A stretch of 64,000 nucleotides of DNA, taken from NCBI RefSeq assembly GCF_001296045.1, contig NZ_LJHS01000004.1, forward strand, positions 242,794-306,793, given 5' to 3'. Shown here one piece after another: positions 53,281 to 61,833 of the stretch. The translations under genes were made by a program, and so were the position numbers. This stretch comes from Rhizobium sp. AAP43 (GTDB lineage: Bacteria; Pseudomonadota; Alphaproteobacteria; Rhizobiales; Rhizobiaceae). A model generated the notes under the pieces. That model was not told the origin of the DNA, searched no databases, and worked only from the letters and a program-made list of their open reading frames with translations. The number at the start of each line of letters is the position of its first letter. Positions within the stretch are counted from its first letter, which is position 1.

Positions 53281-54051
53281 ATGCATATGACTGGCAACAC
53301 CATCCTCATCACTGGCGGCGGCTCCGGCATCGGCGCCGAACTTGCCCACCGTTTCCACGATCTCGGCAACACCGTCATCATCGCCGGTCGCCGCATGGAA
53401 ACGCTGCGCGCCGTGATTGGCGACCGGGCGAATATGCATGCCCGCAGCGTGGATATGGAAAATCCGGCCGCGATCGAGGCCTTCGCCGCAAGCTTGATCG
53501 CCGATTTCCCCGACCTCAACGTGGTCTTCAACAATGCCGGCATCATGCGCATGGAGGCCGGGCTCGATCGTCGCCGCGACCTCAGCGACGCCGAAGCCCA
53601 GATCACCACCAACCTGCTTGGACCCATCCGGCTCACCAATGCCCTGGTCGATCATCTGAGCGGTCGCGACAATGCAGCCATCGTCAATGTCAGCTCCGGT
53701 CTTGCCTTCGTGCCGCTGGTCATGGCGCCGACCTATTCGGCCACCAAGGCCGCTCTCCACAGCTACACGGTCAGCCTGCGCGACGCCTTGTCCGGCAAGG
53801 TCGAGGTGATCGAGCTTGCCCCTCCGGCCGTCCAGACGGAGTTGACCCCCGGCCAGTCCAGCCGCGAAGCCTATCTGCCGCTTAAGGATTTCATCGACGA
53901 GGTCATGGATCTCTTTGCGACCAAGCCTACGCCTGCCGAAATCCTCGTCGAGCGCGTCAACTTCCAGCGCAAGGCAGAGGCCGAGAACCGCTTCGACCAG
54001 ACCTTTGCGGCGCTGAACGAGTTCGCCCGCAAGGCGCGTGACGGAAGCTGA
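53281..54051 (+). CDS. Short-chain dehydrogenase (DltE-like)
   Basis: A 256-residue SDR with cofactor motif 'ITGGGSGIGAELAHRFHDLG', 'NVVFNNAGIMR' as the NNAG motif, Ser in 'IVNVSSGLAFVPL' and Tyr/Lys in 'APTYSATKAALHSYTVSL'. The C-terminal 'LAPPAVQTELTPGQ' fits the DltE-like branch. It is inducible probably by the divergent HxlR regulator, as in several quinone- or aldehyde-responsive pairs. Confidence 0.9.
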   Translation: MHMTGNTILITGGGSGIGAELAHRFHDLGNTVIIAGRRMETLRAVIGDRANMHARSVDMENPAAIEAFAASLIADFPDLNVVFNNAGIMRMEAGLDRRRDLSDAEAQITTNLLGPIRLTNALVDHLSGRDNAAIVNVSSGLAFVPLVMAPTYSATKAALHSYTVSLRDALSGKVEVIELAPPAVQTELTPGQSSREAYLPLKDFIDEVMDLFATKPTPAEILVERVNFQRKAEAENRFDQTFAALNEFARKARDGS

Positions 54052-54120
54052 CCTCTGACGGCCGCGCCAGTCTGGCGCGGTCGTTTCCCTGTCCGGGCCG
54101 GCGTGCCGCGCGGTAGGGCG

Positions 54121-54450
54121 TCAGGTCTGCAGCGGATAGCGGGCCACGGCCAGCATGGCAACGAAGGCAATGGCCACGGCCGTAACGGAATGCGGAAAGC
54201 CGTAATGGGTCGTCGCAACGATGGCGAAGAACGCGGCAATGCGGGCCGCACCGAGGGCGAAATACCGGCTCGTCTGGTTGCCTTCCCAGTCGAGAATGCT
54301 GCGCGCGGCCACCAGGCCTCCGCCAAATGGATAGAGCGTCCAGGGCAATGTGCGCGCAATTTCCGCATTGCCGTCTTTCAGCCAGGCCAGCAGAAGGGCG
54401 AGCACGAAGGCGGCCCCGACAAGCCGCAGCAGGGCGATGATGAAGTTCAC
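54121..54450 (-). CDS. Small membrane protein, end of PNPOx operon
   Basis: A 109-residue protein that starts at a GTG overlapping the stop of the upstream gene (GTGA). Three hydrophobic segments occur ('IIALLRLVGAAFVLALLLAW', 'ALGAARIAAFFAIVATTHYG', 'AVAIAFVAMLAVA'). No family is recognised. It appears to be translationally coupled to the preceding small membrane protein, so the pair may form one complex. Confidence 0.6.
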   Translation of the reverse strand: MNFIIALLRLVGAAFVLALLLAWLKDGNAEIARTLPWTLYPFGGGLVAARSILDWEGNQTSRYFALGAARIAAFFAIVATTHYGFPHSVTAVAIAFVAMLAVARYPLQT

Positions 54451-54728
54451 CGCTTCGATCCCAGCATCATCAGGCACAGGCTGGCAAAACCCGCAGCGGC
54501 CAGCCATCCGGCACCGAAGAGCAGCACTTTGACGGCCGTACCGAAGCCGACGAAGATCCAGTCGATCAGCGCCGTCAGCAGCAGCCCGCCGAACATCAGG
54601 ATGAGGATCATGGTCCAGATGAAGCCGTTTGCGCCGGAAACCTCCTGCTTCAAACCCTGATATTCCATGAGGCCGGCAAGCCCCAGCGCCAGCCCGGAAA
54701 TTCCCATGTAGATGTAAAGCAGAATCAA
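54447..54728 (-). CDS. Small membrane protein (TTG start)
   Basis: A 93-residue protein starting at TTG 54728, after a GGGGA Shine-Dalgarno-like sequence. Three membrane helices are predicted ('MGISGLALGLAGLMEYQGLK', 'FIWTMILILMFGGLLLTALI', 'AVKVLLFGAGWLAAAGFASL'). It is the first of two coupled small membrane proteins behind the PNPOx/GAF regulator operon. The function is unknown. Confidence 0.58.
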   Translation of the reverse strand: MILLYIYMGISGLALGLAGLMEYQGLKQEVSGANGFIWTMILILMFGGLLLTALIDWIFVGFGTAVKVLLFGAGWLAAAGFASLCLMMLGSKR

Positions 54729-55003
54729 GTCTCAGTCCCCTTTCGCCCGCGTCGTCGTCTTGGATGGCGCCTGCGCGACCATTGGCGAATCGCCCCCGCG
54801 ACGCCCCGTTTTCCACTCGATAGTCGAGCATCCCGCGGTCGATCAAGCCCCGGCTGCGCAAGCCAGGTTCTGGCTGCTTTGATGACTTCGGCAGTCCGCA
54901 GGTCGTTCCGCGACTTTACGGGATCGCGGCTGAAACGGACGGATGAGCCGAAGAGGAGGGCGTCGCGCAACTGAGCGCCGCTCAATCCTTGCCCGATCCT
55001 CAC
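54725..55003 (-). CDS. Possible coupled basic small protein
   Basis: A 92-residue frame with a GTG start overlapping the PNPOx-GAF stop (GTGA) and a stop overlapping the next start by the same type of 4-base join. The product is Arg-rich ('SRRRHPRRRRGRKG') and lacks a recognisable fold. The double overlap is suggestive of coupling, but the composition is not convincing, so it may be non-coding. Confidence 0.25.
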   Translation of the reverse strand: MRIGQGLSGAQLRDALLFGSSVRFSRDPVKSRNDLRTAEVIKAARTWLAQPGLDRPRDARLSSGKRGVAGAIRQWSRRRHPRRRRGRKGTET

Positions 55004-56334
55004 GTCTCGACGATGACAAGCTCCGGCGTGCCGTCGATCTCCAGTCTCAGCCGCCCGCGCTCAAGGCTGAAAATCCTGATCGGGCCGCCTTTTTCCGAGA
55101 GCCGGCGGCGCAGGAGGATCAGTCGTGTTTCCAGATTGTCCTTGATGTCGGGCAGCATCAGGCTTGCCTCGCGGCGGATTTCCCGGTTGAGGAATTCCTG
55201 CTTGCCCGTCTTGAGATAGGCTTCGATCAGGTGCTTCAGCAACCGCCCCGGCACGCCCCGGATCAGGTAGTCGTCACCGAGGAAAAGCGCGCCGTCACGC
55301 GGATAAAACCGCAGCTGGAACGCGCCGTCCGACTGAACATGTGTCGGCGGGGCAGTCGGCATGATCGCGCGCGTGTCCGGTCGTTCACGCTCCTGTTCGG
55401 CCAGCACAAGGGCCTGGGCAAGCTGTCCTGAGATCAGCCCCAGCGCCTGCTCGTCGCGATGGCGAAAGGCGAAACGCTGTTCGGATTCGGCAAATAGCAG
55501 ACCGACCAGCCGTCCTTGCACGATCAGCGGCAGCGCGATCTGGCTGAACGGCACGTCAAGCGCGGGAAGCGGAATCCGCACCGCTCGCTCAAGCCCCGCC
55601 ATTTCGCGCACGGCCTCCATATAGCGCCGCCCGCGGCTGAGATCGGTGATCCGAACCGTCTGCCGGGTTGCCGCCGAAATGCCGATCACACCGTCGCCGA
55701 AGGCCACTTCGGCGCCAAAGCCGAAGCGGTCGTAGCCGGCACTTGCAATGGTGATCATCCGCTTGCCGCTATCATCCGGCACCAGCACCATGGCGTGGCG
55801 AATGCCAAACAGCCGGGCAAGCCCGTCGAGCGTGGTGTCGAGCAGGCTTTCCGTATCGCCCGCTTCCGCCAGCAGACGCGATAGCTCAGCTGTCGGCTCG
55901 ATCAGGTCCGGCAGCTCCACCGGCGGTGCGGCCTCCAGCGGGTGCGGCGTTGGCACCGCCTTGCAGTCGAGCACCCGGTAGATGTCGGCAGCCTTCAGCC
56001 GCATGATCCCGGCCATGCCCTGTTCGAGGATGGAGAGATGCGCCGAAAGCCGCTCGAACAGCGGTCCTTCCGTCTCCGAGCGCTCGAATGTCAGGTCGAG
56101 AATATGCTGGGCGCCGGTCAGCCCGTCGACCACCATCACCGTCGCCAGCCCATTGGCCGCGACATTGACGGCCGTCTTCGACAGGAACTGGTTGGACAGC
56201 GCCACATGGCTGTCATCGACGATATGCACATGGCTGAGGTAGGAGATATTCGGCAGCCCGTCTGCATCAGTCGTGGCTATGACCGAGGGAATGACGCCTT
56301 CGAAACTGTCGCGGATACGACCAAGCGGGATCAC
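55000..56334 (-). CDS. PNPOx-GAF-winged-helix fusion regulator
   Basis: A 444-residue protein. Residues 1-120 fit a PNPOx-like split barrel ('VIPSVIATTDADGLPNISYL', 'SNQFLSKTAVNVAANGLATV'). Residues 145-310 look like a GAF domain ('SLLDTTLDGLARLFGIRHAM', 'IALPLIVQGRLVGLLFAESE'). Residues 335-440 carry an OmpR-like winged helix ('GVPGRLLKHLIEAYLKTGKQ', 'DNLETRLILLRRRLSEKGGP', 'IFSLERGRLRLEID'). A flavin- or ligand-sensing DNA-binding role follows from the architecture. The gene overlaps the upstream PNPOx gene by 4 bp. Confidence 0.72.
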   Translation of the reverse strand: MIPLGRIRDSFEGVIPSVIATTDADGLPNISYLSHVHIVDDSHVALSNQFLSKTAVNVAANGLATVMVVDGLTGAQHILDLTFERSETEGPLFERLSAHLSILEQGMAGIMRLKAADIYRVLDCKAVPTPHPLEAAPPVELPDLIEPTAELSRLLAEAGDTESLLDTTLDGLARLFGIRHAMVLVPDDSGKRMITIASAGYDRFGFGAEVAFGDGVIGISAATRQTVRITDLSRGRRYMEAVREMAGLERAVRIPLPALDVPFSQIALPLIVQGRLVGLLFAESEQRFAFRHRDEQALGLISGQLAQALVLAEQERERPDTRAIMPTAPPTHVQSDGAFQLRFYPRDGALFLGDDYLIRGVPGRLLKHLIEAYLKTGKQEFLNREIRREASLMLPDIKDNLETRLILLRRRLSEKGGPIRIFSLERGRLRLEIDGTPELVIVET

Positions 56335-56813
56335 GCCACATCCTCCGCCACCGCCTGAAAGCGCCGTCCGGCACCGGGCCCCGGCGTCTGCTCGAAGATG
56401 TCACTTGGGCGAAACGTGATATGCCAGAGATCCCAGTCGCTGAGCGTGCTCGATAGCTGCAGCCGTGTCACCCCGAGCCGGGTCATCAGGGCAAGCTGTG
56501 CCTCGACATAGTGGCGGCCCCAGGCCGCCGCCGTGCCATCTGCCGCTCCGCTGCCGGTGATCACGCCTTTGATCTGAAAGGAGCGATAATTGTCGGGCTG
56601 AACGAAAGTGGTGGCGATCGGCCGGCCGGGCAGGGCCTCTGCCACCGCCAGAGGCCACTGGCTTTGCGACACCAGCACATGCACGAGGCCCGTCGCCCGA
56701 TCATACCGCGCGCCAGACCCGCGCCCGATCATCGGCCGGTGACCCTCATCGCGGGTTGCGACCAGGATCATCATCTGCCCCTCGATGAATGCGGCGACTT
56801 CTGCTGCCAGCAA
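56331..56813 (-). CDS. PNPOx-like flavoprotein
   Basis: A 160-residue single-domain PNPOx-type protein. 'MMILVATRDEGHRPMIGRGS' and 'GRPIATTFVQPDNYRSFQIK' are split-barrel features. The Cys-less sequence does not decide between flavin and heme binding. It is translationally coupled (ATGA) to the PNPOx-GAF-winged-helix gene and divergent from the hemerythrin gene, so it may be the companion sensor or reductase. Confidence 0.72.
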   Translation of the reverse strand: MLAAEVAAFIEGQMMILVATRDEGHRPMIGRGSGARYDRATGLVHVLVSQSQWPLAVAEALPGRPIATTFVQPDNYRSFQIKGVITGSGAADGTAAAWGRHYVEAQLALMTRLGVTRLQLSSTLSDWDLWHITFRPSDIFEQTPGPGAGRRFQAVAEDVA

Positions 56814-56848
56814 TGCCCGTCCTCCTGAAACATCGCCGAAGATAAAAG

Positions 56849-56897
56849 CTTAGGAAAGTCTTAGCAATCGGGCCGTGTGCTTAGGAGGGATTTAGGA
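56849..56897. promoter_or_regulatory. Four phased direct repeats between PNPOx and hemerythrin genes
   Basis: CTTAGGA (56849-56855), CTTAGCA (56860-56866), CTTAGGA (56880-56886) and TTTAGGA (56891-56897) lie on one strand with start-to-start spacings of 11, 20 and 11 bp, so two pairs sit on the same helical face. OmpR-type winged helices bind direct repeats at such spacing. The array lies upstream of the PNPOx gene and 80 bp before the hemerythrin start. Confidence 0.7.
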
Positions 56898-56979
56898 AGC
56901 ACTTGTTTCAGGCCTGGTTTATCCCGCTCTCATTCGCGCCGGACCAGTGTTCCGGCGGGCAAACGAGAGGGAAAAGATC

Positions 56980-57690
56980 ATGACGCATAGCCATCCATCC
57001 ATCACCGCGATCCCGGATCTGAACGGACGCTACGATCTCTACGGTGCCGTCCACAAGGGCCTGCGCAAGGCCGGTTGCGACTTGCTGGTCCGGCTCGGCT
57101 CGACCGATTTCGATCAGGCCGAAGACACAGAGGAAGTGCTCGCTTTGCTGCGCACCTATCTGATGCTGGCCGCCTCCCATGTCGGCCATGAGGACGCGCA
57201 TATCCATGGAGCCCTTGCCGCGCGCGGCGTGGCAACCGACACCGTCGATCACCAGCATGATGACCACCGCGAGGCCTTCGACCAGCTCGAAGCCCTTGCC
57301 CGCGGTGTCGAAACCGCCTGGCCCATGCATCGCCGCGCTTCGGGCCGCAGGCTCTATATCGCCTTCGCCGCTTATCTGGCGGAAGACCTTGCCCATATGC
57401 ACGAGGAGGAAACGGTCACGGCCCGGGCGCTGTGGAACCGCTTCACTGATGACGAACTCTCGGTGATCGAGCTCAACATCGTCTCCTCGCTGTCGCCGGA
57501 AAAGAACATGGCCTTCATGCGCATCATGATCCCGGCGATGAACCCGCTGGAGCGGGCGCAGATGCTGGGCGCCATGCAAAAGGGCGCACCGCCGGAAATC
57601 TTCGATGCCGTCATCGAATTTGCCGTGCGTCCGTCGCTCAATCCGAAAGCCTTCGGCGATCTCGCCGGCCGGCTGAAACTCGCCGCGTGA
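56980..57690 (+). CDS. Hemerythrin HHE-domain protein
   Basis: About 236 residues from the ATG at 56980 (AGAGGGAAAAG upstream). The hemerythrin-type iron ligands occur as 'VGHEDAHIHG', 'HQHDDHREAF' and 'LAHMHEEETV' across a four-helix bundle in residues 25-160. The C-terminal 70 residues form an additional helical unit ('EKNMAFMRIMIPAMNPLERA'). Hemerythrins bind O2, NO or iron. YceI follows on the same strand, and the PNPOx regulator operon diverges upstream. Confidence 0.88.
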   Translation: MTHSHPSITAIPDLNGRYDLYGAVHKGLRKAGCDLLVRLGSTDFDQAEDTEEVLALLRTYLMLAASHVGHEDAHIHGALAARGVATDTVDHQHDDHREAFDQLEALARGVETAWPMHRRASGRRLYIAFAAYLAEDLAHMHEEETVTARALWNRFTDDELSVIELNIVSSLSPEKNMAFMRIMIPAMNPLERAQMLGAMQKGAPPEIFDAVIEFAVRPSLNPKAFGDLAGRLKLAA

Positions 57691-57700
57691 GGAGACGAAG

Positions 57701-58306
57701 ATGCATAGGCTCGCACTTGCTTTTTTTCTTCTCGCCCCGGTTCCGCTTGTTCTGGCCGCCCAGGACGCAGCTGCACCGACCGGGGTCTATGTGACGGATC
57801 CTGCCCATACCAGCCTCACCTGGAAGATCAGCCATTTTGGCCTTTCCAGCTACACAGCCCGCTTCACCGGGGTCGAGGCACGCCTCGACTGGAACGCCGA
57901 GAAGCCGGAGACCTCGGACCTGACGGTCACCATCGATCCGCTCTCGGTGCAGACGGACTTCCCGTTTCCGGAGAAAGAGGATTTCGACGGCAAGATCGGT
58001 CGCGGTGAGGATTTCCTCGCGGCAAAGCCGATCACCTTCAAAAGCCGCCGGATCAAGGTGACGGGGGAGGGGCAGGCAACTGTCACTGGTGATCTGACCT
58101 TCCGCGGCGAAACGCATCCGGCAAGCCTGGATGTGCGCTTCAACGGTTCGGTTGCCGAGCACCCGATGGACAAGAAACCCCGCCTCGGCTTTTCCGCCAC
58201 CGGCGTGGTCCATCGCACGGATTGGGGCCTGGGCTTTGCCGTTCCCGCGCTCGGCGAGGATGTCGACCTCCTGATCGAAACCGAGTTCGTCCCGCCGCAA
58301 TCCTAA
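57701..58306 (+). CDS. YceI family periplasmic protein
   Basis: A 201-residue protein with a signal peptide ('LALAFFLLAPVPLVLAA'). 'YVTDPAHTSLTWKISHFGLS', 'ITFKSRRIKVTGEGQATVTG' and 'ATGVVHRTDWGLGFAVPALG' are hallmarks of the YceI lipocalin-like fold that binds polyisoprenoid or lipid ligands in the periplasm. The gene is 10 bp behind the hemerythrin gene, so it is likely co-transcribed. TCCTAAGC, the reverse of a CTTAGGA repeat, sits over its stop codon. Confidence 0.93.
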   Translation: MHRLALAFFLLAPVPLVLAAQDAAAPTGVYVTDPAHTSLTWKISHFGLSSYTARFTGVEARLDWNAEKPETSDLTVTIDPLSVQTDFPFPEKEDFDGKIGRGEDFLAAKPITFKSRRIKVTGEGQATVTGDLTFRGETHPASLDVRFNGSVAEHPMDKKPRLGFSATGVVHRTDWGLGFAVPALGEDVDLLIETEFVPPQS

Positions 58307-58346
58307 GCAAGGCAAGGCCTTAGCCTGGATCAGAGAATGTGAAGCA

Positions 58347-58374
58347 CGAAGGCTGCGGAACCCCGCAGCCTTCG
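58347..58374 (+). terminator. Hairpin after YceI gene
   Basis: CGAAGGCTGCGG (58347-58358) pairs with CCGCAGCCTTCG (58363-58374) in a perfect 12-bp stem over AACC, 41 bp after the YceI stop. There is no T tract, so its efficiency as a terminator is uncertain. Confidence 0.6.
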
Positions 58375-58436
58375 CAGAGGGCCGGCAACCGGGGCAGTCT
58401 GCCCGCGTCAAGGGCGCTTTCGAGGCGGCAGCGTTC

Positions 58437-58640
58437 TTAAGTCTTCGATCTCAGCCATTCCCTCAAAGCAGCGTTGATCCGCGATTGCCAACCCGGCCCC
58501 TCGCGCCGCAAGTCCTTGATCACGTCCTGGTCAAGCCGGATGGTGGTCGAGATCTTCGGCCTCTCGCGGATTGGCCGCCTCATCCGCGCTGCATCAAGTT
58601 TCTCGCACCAGGGAGACAGCGTCAGGTCGGGGGGTGTCAT
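58437..58640 (-). CDS. Orphan BrnA-type antitoxin
   Basis: A 67-residue ribbon-helix-helix protein with the BrnA core 'ISTTIRLDQDVIKDLRREGP' and 'WQSRINAALREWL'. It lacks the long acidic N-terminus of the BrnA at 32503. No BrnT gene lies upstream or downstream. It may be a relic of a lost toxin-antitoxin pair or act on another BrnT protein. Confidence 0.75.
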   Translation of the reverse strand: MTPPDLTLSPWCEKLDAARMRRPIRERPKISTTIRLDQDVIKDLRREGPGWQSRINAALREWLRSKT

Positions 58641-58832
58641 CGCCAGTGTCTAGTGGGCCTTGAGGCATACGCGGATTGTGCACGCTCATCTGCCATTCTC
58701 ATATGGAAGATCGCACGACAGCACCTGTCTTTTGCTACCGGTTGTTCATCAAGAATACATCCCGGCGCATGTGATGGATTGCACCTCATGGCTGTAGGCT
58801 TTACGCAATATCTGCAATCAATGGAGGAATGC

Positions 58833-59264
58833 ATGTCGCAAACTGAGATCACCACCAAGAGTGCCGGGCAAGCCGCCACGGTCCGCACCTATGCCTTCCT
58901 TCTGTTCGGATTGTTGTTCTGGCCCTTGTTGATCGCGGCCCATGTTCGTGCGTCACGAAACAGGGCCTCTGCCGATCCGGTGGAGCGGAGCCACGCTGGC
59001 TTCCAGTATCAGACAACGACGGTCGCCCTGATTCTGGGCTGCGTCCTTTTTCTCGCATTTCTCGTGGTGGTCTTCGGTTTTCCGCCCGAAGAGGCCCTGG
59101 CCGCATCGCATTGGCGAATGCGCGGCATCCTGTTCTTCAATCTCGGCTATTGGGTGGCCCTATGGGCGGCACTGCGCGCAGTTCGCGGTCTCTACCTTGC
59201 CGGGCTCGGAAAAGCGGTTCAGCGCCCGGCCTTGTGGACCCTGTGGGCGAAACCTGCTGATTGA
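58833..59264 (+). CDS. DUF4870-like membrane protein
   Basis: A 143-residue protein. The start at 58833 has GGAGGA at 58823, and ATG 58790 and 58821 are in-frame alternatives. Three or four membrane helices are predicted ('YAFLLFGLLFWPLLIAAHVR', 'VALILGCVLFLAFLVVVFGF', 'LFFNLGYWVALWAALRAVRG'). The spacing and 'HAGFQYQTTTVAL' loop resemble DUF4870/YidC-independent small membrane proteins. The role is unknown. Confidence 0.68.
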   Translation: MSQTEITTKSAGQAATVRTYAFLLFGLLFWPLLIAAHVRASRNRASADPVERSHAGFQYQTTTVALILGCVLFLAFLVVVFGFPPEEALAASHWRMRGILFFNLGYWVALWAALRAVRGLYLAGLGKAVQRPALWTLWAKPAD

Positions 59265-59279
59265 GGCTCTGGCCCCACC

Positions 59280-60545
59280 TCATCCCCCCAGCCCCTGTTC
59301 GATCTTCGTCAGCGCCCGGTCCACATGGCCCTCGAACACCAGCGTTTCCTCCTCCGTGATGATCAGGATTTCGGGCGCGCCGCGCACCTTCACATGCAAG
59401 GATTGCTTCAGCCCCTCGTCGATCCCCCGCTGCAGAAGATCCATGAAGCGCGTGCCGGGCCCGGTGATGGCAATCGGCATGGTTTCTTCAGCCAGGCTCA
59501 ACAGCCGCGACAGGCCCTCGCCAAGCGCCAGCCCCGCCTGACGAAAGGCATATTGCGAGGCACGGTGGCCTTGTCTTGCGCGGCCCGCAATCTTTTCCAT
59601 CTCGGCAAGCGGCACGAATTGCGCCGGGATCGTGTCCGGCGGCACTTCAAAAGCCATGCGCAGAATGCCGTAAAAGCCGGCGGATGCCTCGATGCAGCCG
59701 TAAGCGCCGCAGCGACAGAGCTTGCCGTCATCGGCATGCAGCATATGGCCGAAATTTGGGGCGCGCACATCAAGCTCGCCATGCCGGTCGCGCAGCGCCA
59801 CCCCCAGCCCGATGGAATGGCCAAGCGAGAGCGTGGCAAGCGAGGCAAGCGGCGTACCGCGTGTCTTTTCCAGACGCGTGGCGAGCGCATGGGTCACAAG
59901 CAGGCTCTCGTTGAAGAGATGCACGCGCGCTTCGCCAAAGCCTTGAAGGGCTGCTTCGAAATCAAGCGGCTCGTAGCCGAAGACGGGCGACCAGGACAGT
60001 CTCGCGCCCTCGCGGTCGGCCAGCCCCTTGCTGCTGATCGACACGATGGAAATGGCGCTGGCCGGCAGGCGGGAGCGGGCAATCAGCCGGTTAAGCGCTG
60101 ACGTGAACCCCTCAAGAAACTGCCGGGCAGAGGCCGGCCCCTGATCGCGGGCCTCCTCGATGCGGTCGATCATCGTGCCGCGAAAATCCGCCAGCGAATA
60201 TTGCACGGCATGGGAGGAAATTCTGACAGCGATGACATGGGCGGCATCGGCACGGCGGGCAAAGAGCACACGCGGCCGTCCGCGTCCGCCAGCACTTGCC
60301 ACTTCCCGCCGCTCGATCAAGCTGCCCTTTTCCAGCATGCCGGTGATGGCGGAAACGGTGGCAGACGAAAGCCCTGTTAAGGCTGAGATATCGGTATGCG
60401 CCAGCGGGCCGTCGCGCCGAAGCGCTTTCAGCACCAATCCATTGTTTTGCTGACGAACGGCCTCCGTGCTCGCTTTCGCGCCCGTCGTCATCGGGGGCTT
60501 TTCGCCCGGTTTGTTTTGATCCACCGCATGCTCCTCCCAAAGCAT
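59280..60545 (-). CDS. ROK-family repressor, XylR-like
   Basis: A 421-residue ROK protein. A winged helix at about 32-90 ('[20 protein letters not shown]', '[20 protein letters not shown]') is followed by a ROK sugar-kinase-like domain with the zinc motif '[11 protein letters not shown]'. It is divergent from xylF and therefore likely represses the xylose transport operon until the sugar binds. The 'DG-G' nucleotide motif is modified, as is normal for ROK repressors. Confidence 0.92.
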   Translation of the reverse strand: MLWEEHAVDQNKPGEKPPMTTGAKASTEAVRQQNNGLVLKALRRDGPLAHTDISALTGLSSATVSAITGMLEKGSLIERREVASAGGRGRPRVLFARRADAAHVIAVRISSHAVQYSLADFRGTMIDRIEEARDQGPASARQFLEGFTSALNRLIARSRLPASAISIVSISSKGLADREGARLSWSPVFGYEPLDFEAALQGFGEARVHLFNESLLVTHALATRLEKTRGTPLASLATLSLGHSIGLGVALRDRHGELDVRAPNFGHMLHADDGKLCRCGAYGCIEASAGFYGILRMAFEVPPDTIPAQFVPLAEMEKIAGRARQGHRASQYAFRQAGLALGEGLSRLLSLAEETMPIAITGPGTRFMDLLQRGIDEGLKQSLHVKVRGAPEILIITEEETLVFEGHVDRALTKIEQGLGG

Positions 60546-60610
60546 TTGGTCGCTGTCTTTTCAAGCACTCCTCAGCCCGTGTTGACAGCGTTCGAAACAT
60601 CTGACAGTTA

Positions 60611-60631
60611 TTTTCTCGACTGTCGAGAAAA
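60611..60631. promoter_or_regulatory. ROK/XylR operator candidate
   Basis: TTTTCTCGA and TCGAGAAAA form perfect 9-bp arms around CTG, about 100 bp upstream of xylF and 65 bp from the ROK start. The AT-rich flanks and position suggest a repressor site over or near the xyl promoter. Confidence 0.65.
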
Positions 60632-60728
60632 ACCATTGGACGGGGTTCCATGGGGCAGGGCAGTTTTCAGGCGGGGCGTCGGCAGGGAGGTACTTCCGGC
60701 GATCCGCTTTCACCTTGGGAGGTTACAA

Positions 60729-61769
60729 ATGAAATCCGTTTTGAAGCTGATGGCAGCAACTGCCGTCATCGTAAGCCTGCATTCTGTCGCCAGCGCCGAA
60801 GGCCTGACGGTTGGCGTTTCCTGGTCGAACTTCCAGGAAGAGCGTTGGAAGACCGACGAAGCCGCCATCAAGGCAGCGCTTGAAGCCGCCGGCAACAAGT
60901 ACATTTCCGCTGACGCTCAGACTTCGGCTGCCAAGCAGCTCACCGACATCGAAAGCCTGATCGCACAGGGCGCAAACGCCCTCATCGTTCTGGCCCAGGA
61001 TTCGGAAGCCATCGGCCCGGCCATCGAAAAGGCCACCGCTGAAGGCATTCCGGTCGTCGGTTACGACCGCCTGATCGAAAACCCGGATGCCTACTACATC
61101 ACCTTCGACAACAAGGAAGTCGGCCGCATGCAGGCCCGCGAAGTGTTGAAGGCAAAGCCGGAAGGCAACTACGTCTTCATCAAGGGCGCCTCGACCGACC
61201 CGAACTCCGACTTCCTCTATTCCGGTCAGGTTGAAGTCCTGAAGGAAGCCATGGACGGCGGCAAGATCAAGAATGTCGGCGAAGCCTATACCGACGGCTG
61301 GAAGCCGGAAGCTGCCCAGAAGAACATGGAGCAGTTCCTGACCGCCAACAACAACAAGGTCGATGCCGTCGTATCGTCCAACGACGGCATGGCCGGCGGT
61401 GTTGTCGCAGCGCTCGAAGCCCAGGGTCTTGCCGGTTCCGTTCCGGTCTCCGGCCAGGACGGCGACAAGGCTGCTCTCAACCGCGTTGCTCTCGGCACGC
61501 AGACCGTGTCTGTCTGGAAGGACAGCCGCGAACTCGGCAAGAAGGCTGCTGAAATCGCCAACGAACTCGCAGCTGGCAAGGCCATGGGCGAAATCGAAGG
61601 CACGGTTAAGTTCTCCGGCGGCCCGAAGGGCACCGAAATGAACTCCTACTTCATCAACCCGCTGCCGATCACCAAGGAAAACCTCAACGTCGTTATCGAC
61701 GCTGGCTGGATTTCCAAGGAAGAGGCCTGCCAGGGCGTTGCCGCTGGTTCGGTTGCTGCCTGCAACTGA
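60729..61769 (+). CDS. xylF: D-xylose ABC transporter, substrate-binding protein
   Basis: A 346-residue periplasmic protein with a signal peptide ('[15 protein letters not shown]'). '[20 protein letters not shown]', '[20 protein letters not shown]', '[20 protein letters not shown]' and '[20 protein letters not shown]' are XylF/ChvE-type sugar-binding features. The gene is first of the xylFHG operon, and a hairpin follows it that may lower downstream expression. Xylose is the likely ligand, though ChvE-like proteins accept several sugars. Confidence 0.93.
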   Translation: MKSVLKLMAATAVIVSLHSVASAEGLTVGVSWSNFQEERWKTDEAAIKAALEAAGNKYISADAQTSAAKQLTDIESLIAQGANALIVLAQDSEAIGPAIEKATAEGIPVVGYDRLIENPDAYYITFDNKEVGRMQAREVLKAKPEGNYVFIKGASTDPNSDFLYSGQVEVLKEAMDGGKIKNVGEAYTDGWKPEAAQKNMEQFLTANNNKVDAVVSSNDGMAGGVVAALEAQGLAGSVPVSGQDGDKAALNRVALGTQTVSVWKDSRELGKKAAEIANELAAGKAMGEIEGTVKFSGGPKGTEMNSYFINPLPITKENLNVVIDAGWISKEEACQGVAAGSVAACN

Positions 61770-61804
61770 TCTGACTGGATAACGCACTCAAGAGCTTGAG
61801 CCGG

Positions 61805-61833
61805 AACGCCGCAGCCTTTTGCGCTGCGGCGTT
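61805..61833 (+). promoter_or_regulatory. Intra-operon hairpin between xylF and xylH
   Basis: AACGCCGCAGC (61805-61815) and GCTGCGGCGTT (61823-61833) form an 11-bp stem over a 7-base loop. It follows the xylF stop by 36 bp and precedes xylH by 196 bp. Such structures behind binding-protein genes usually stabilise the upstream message, or partly terminate transcription. Confidence 0.6.
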
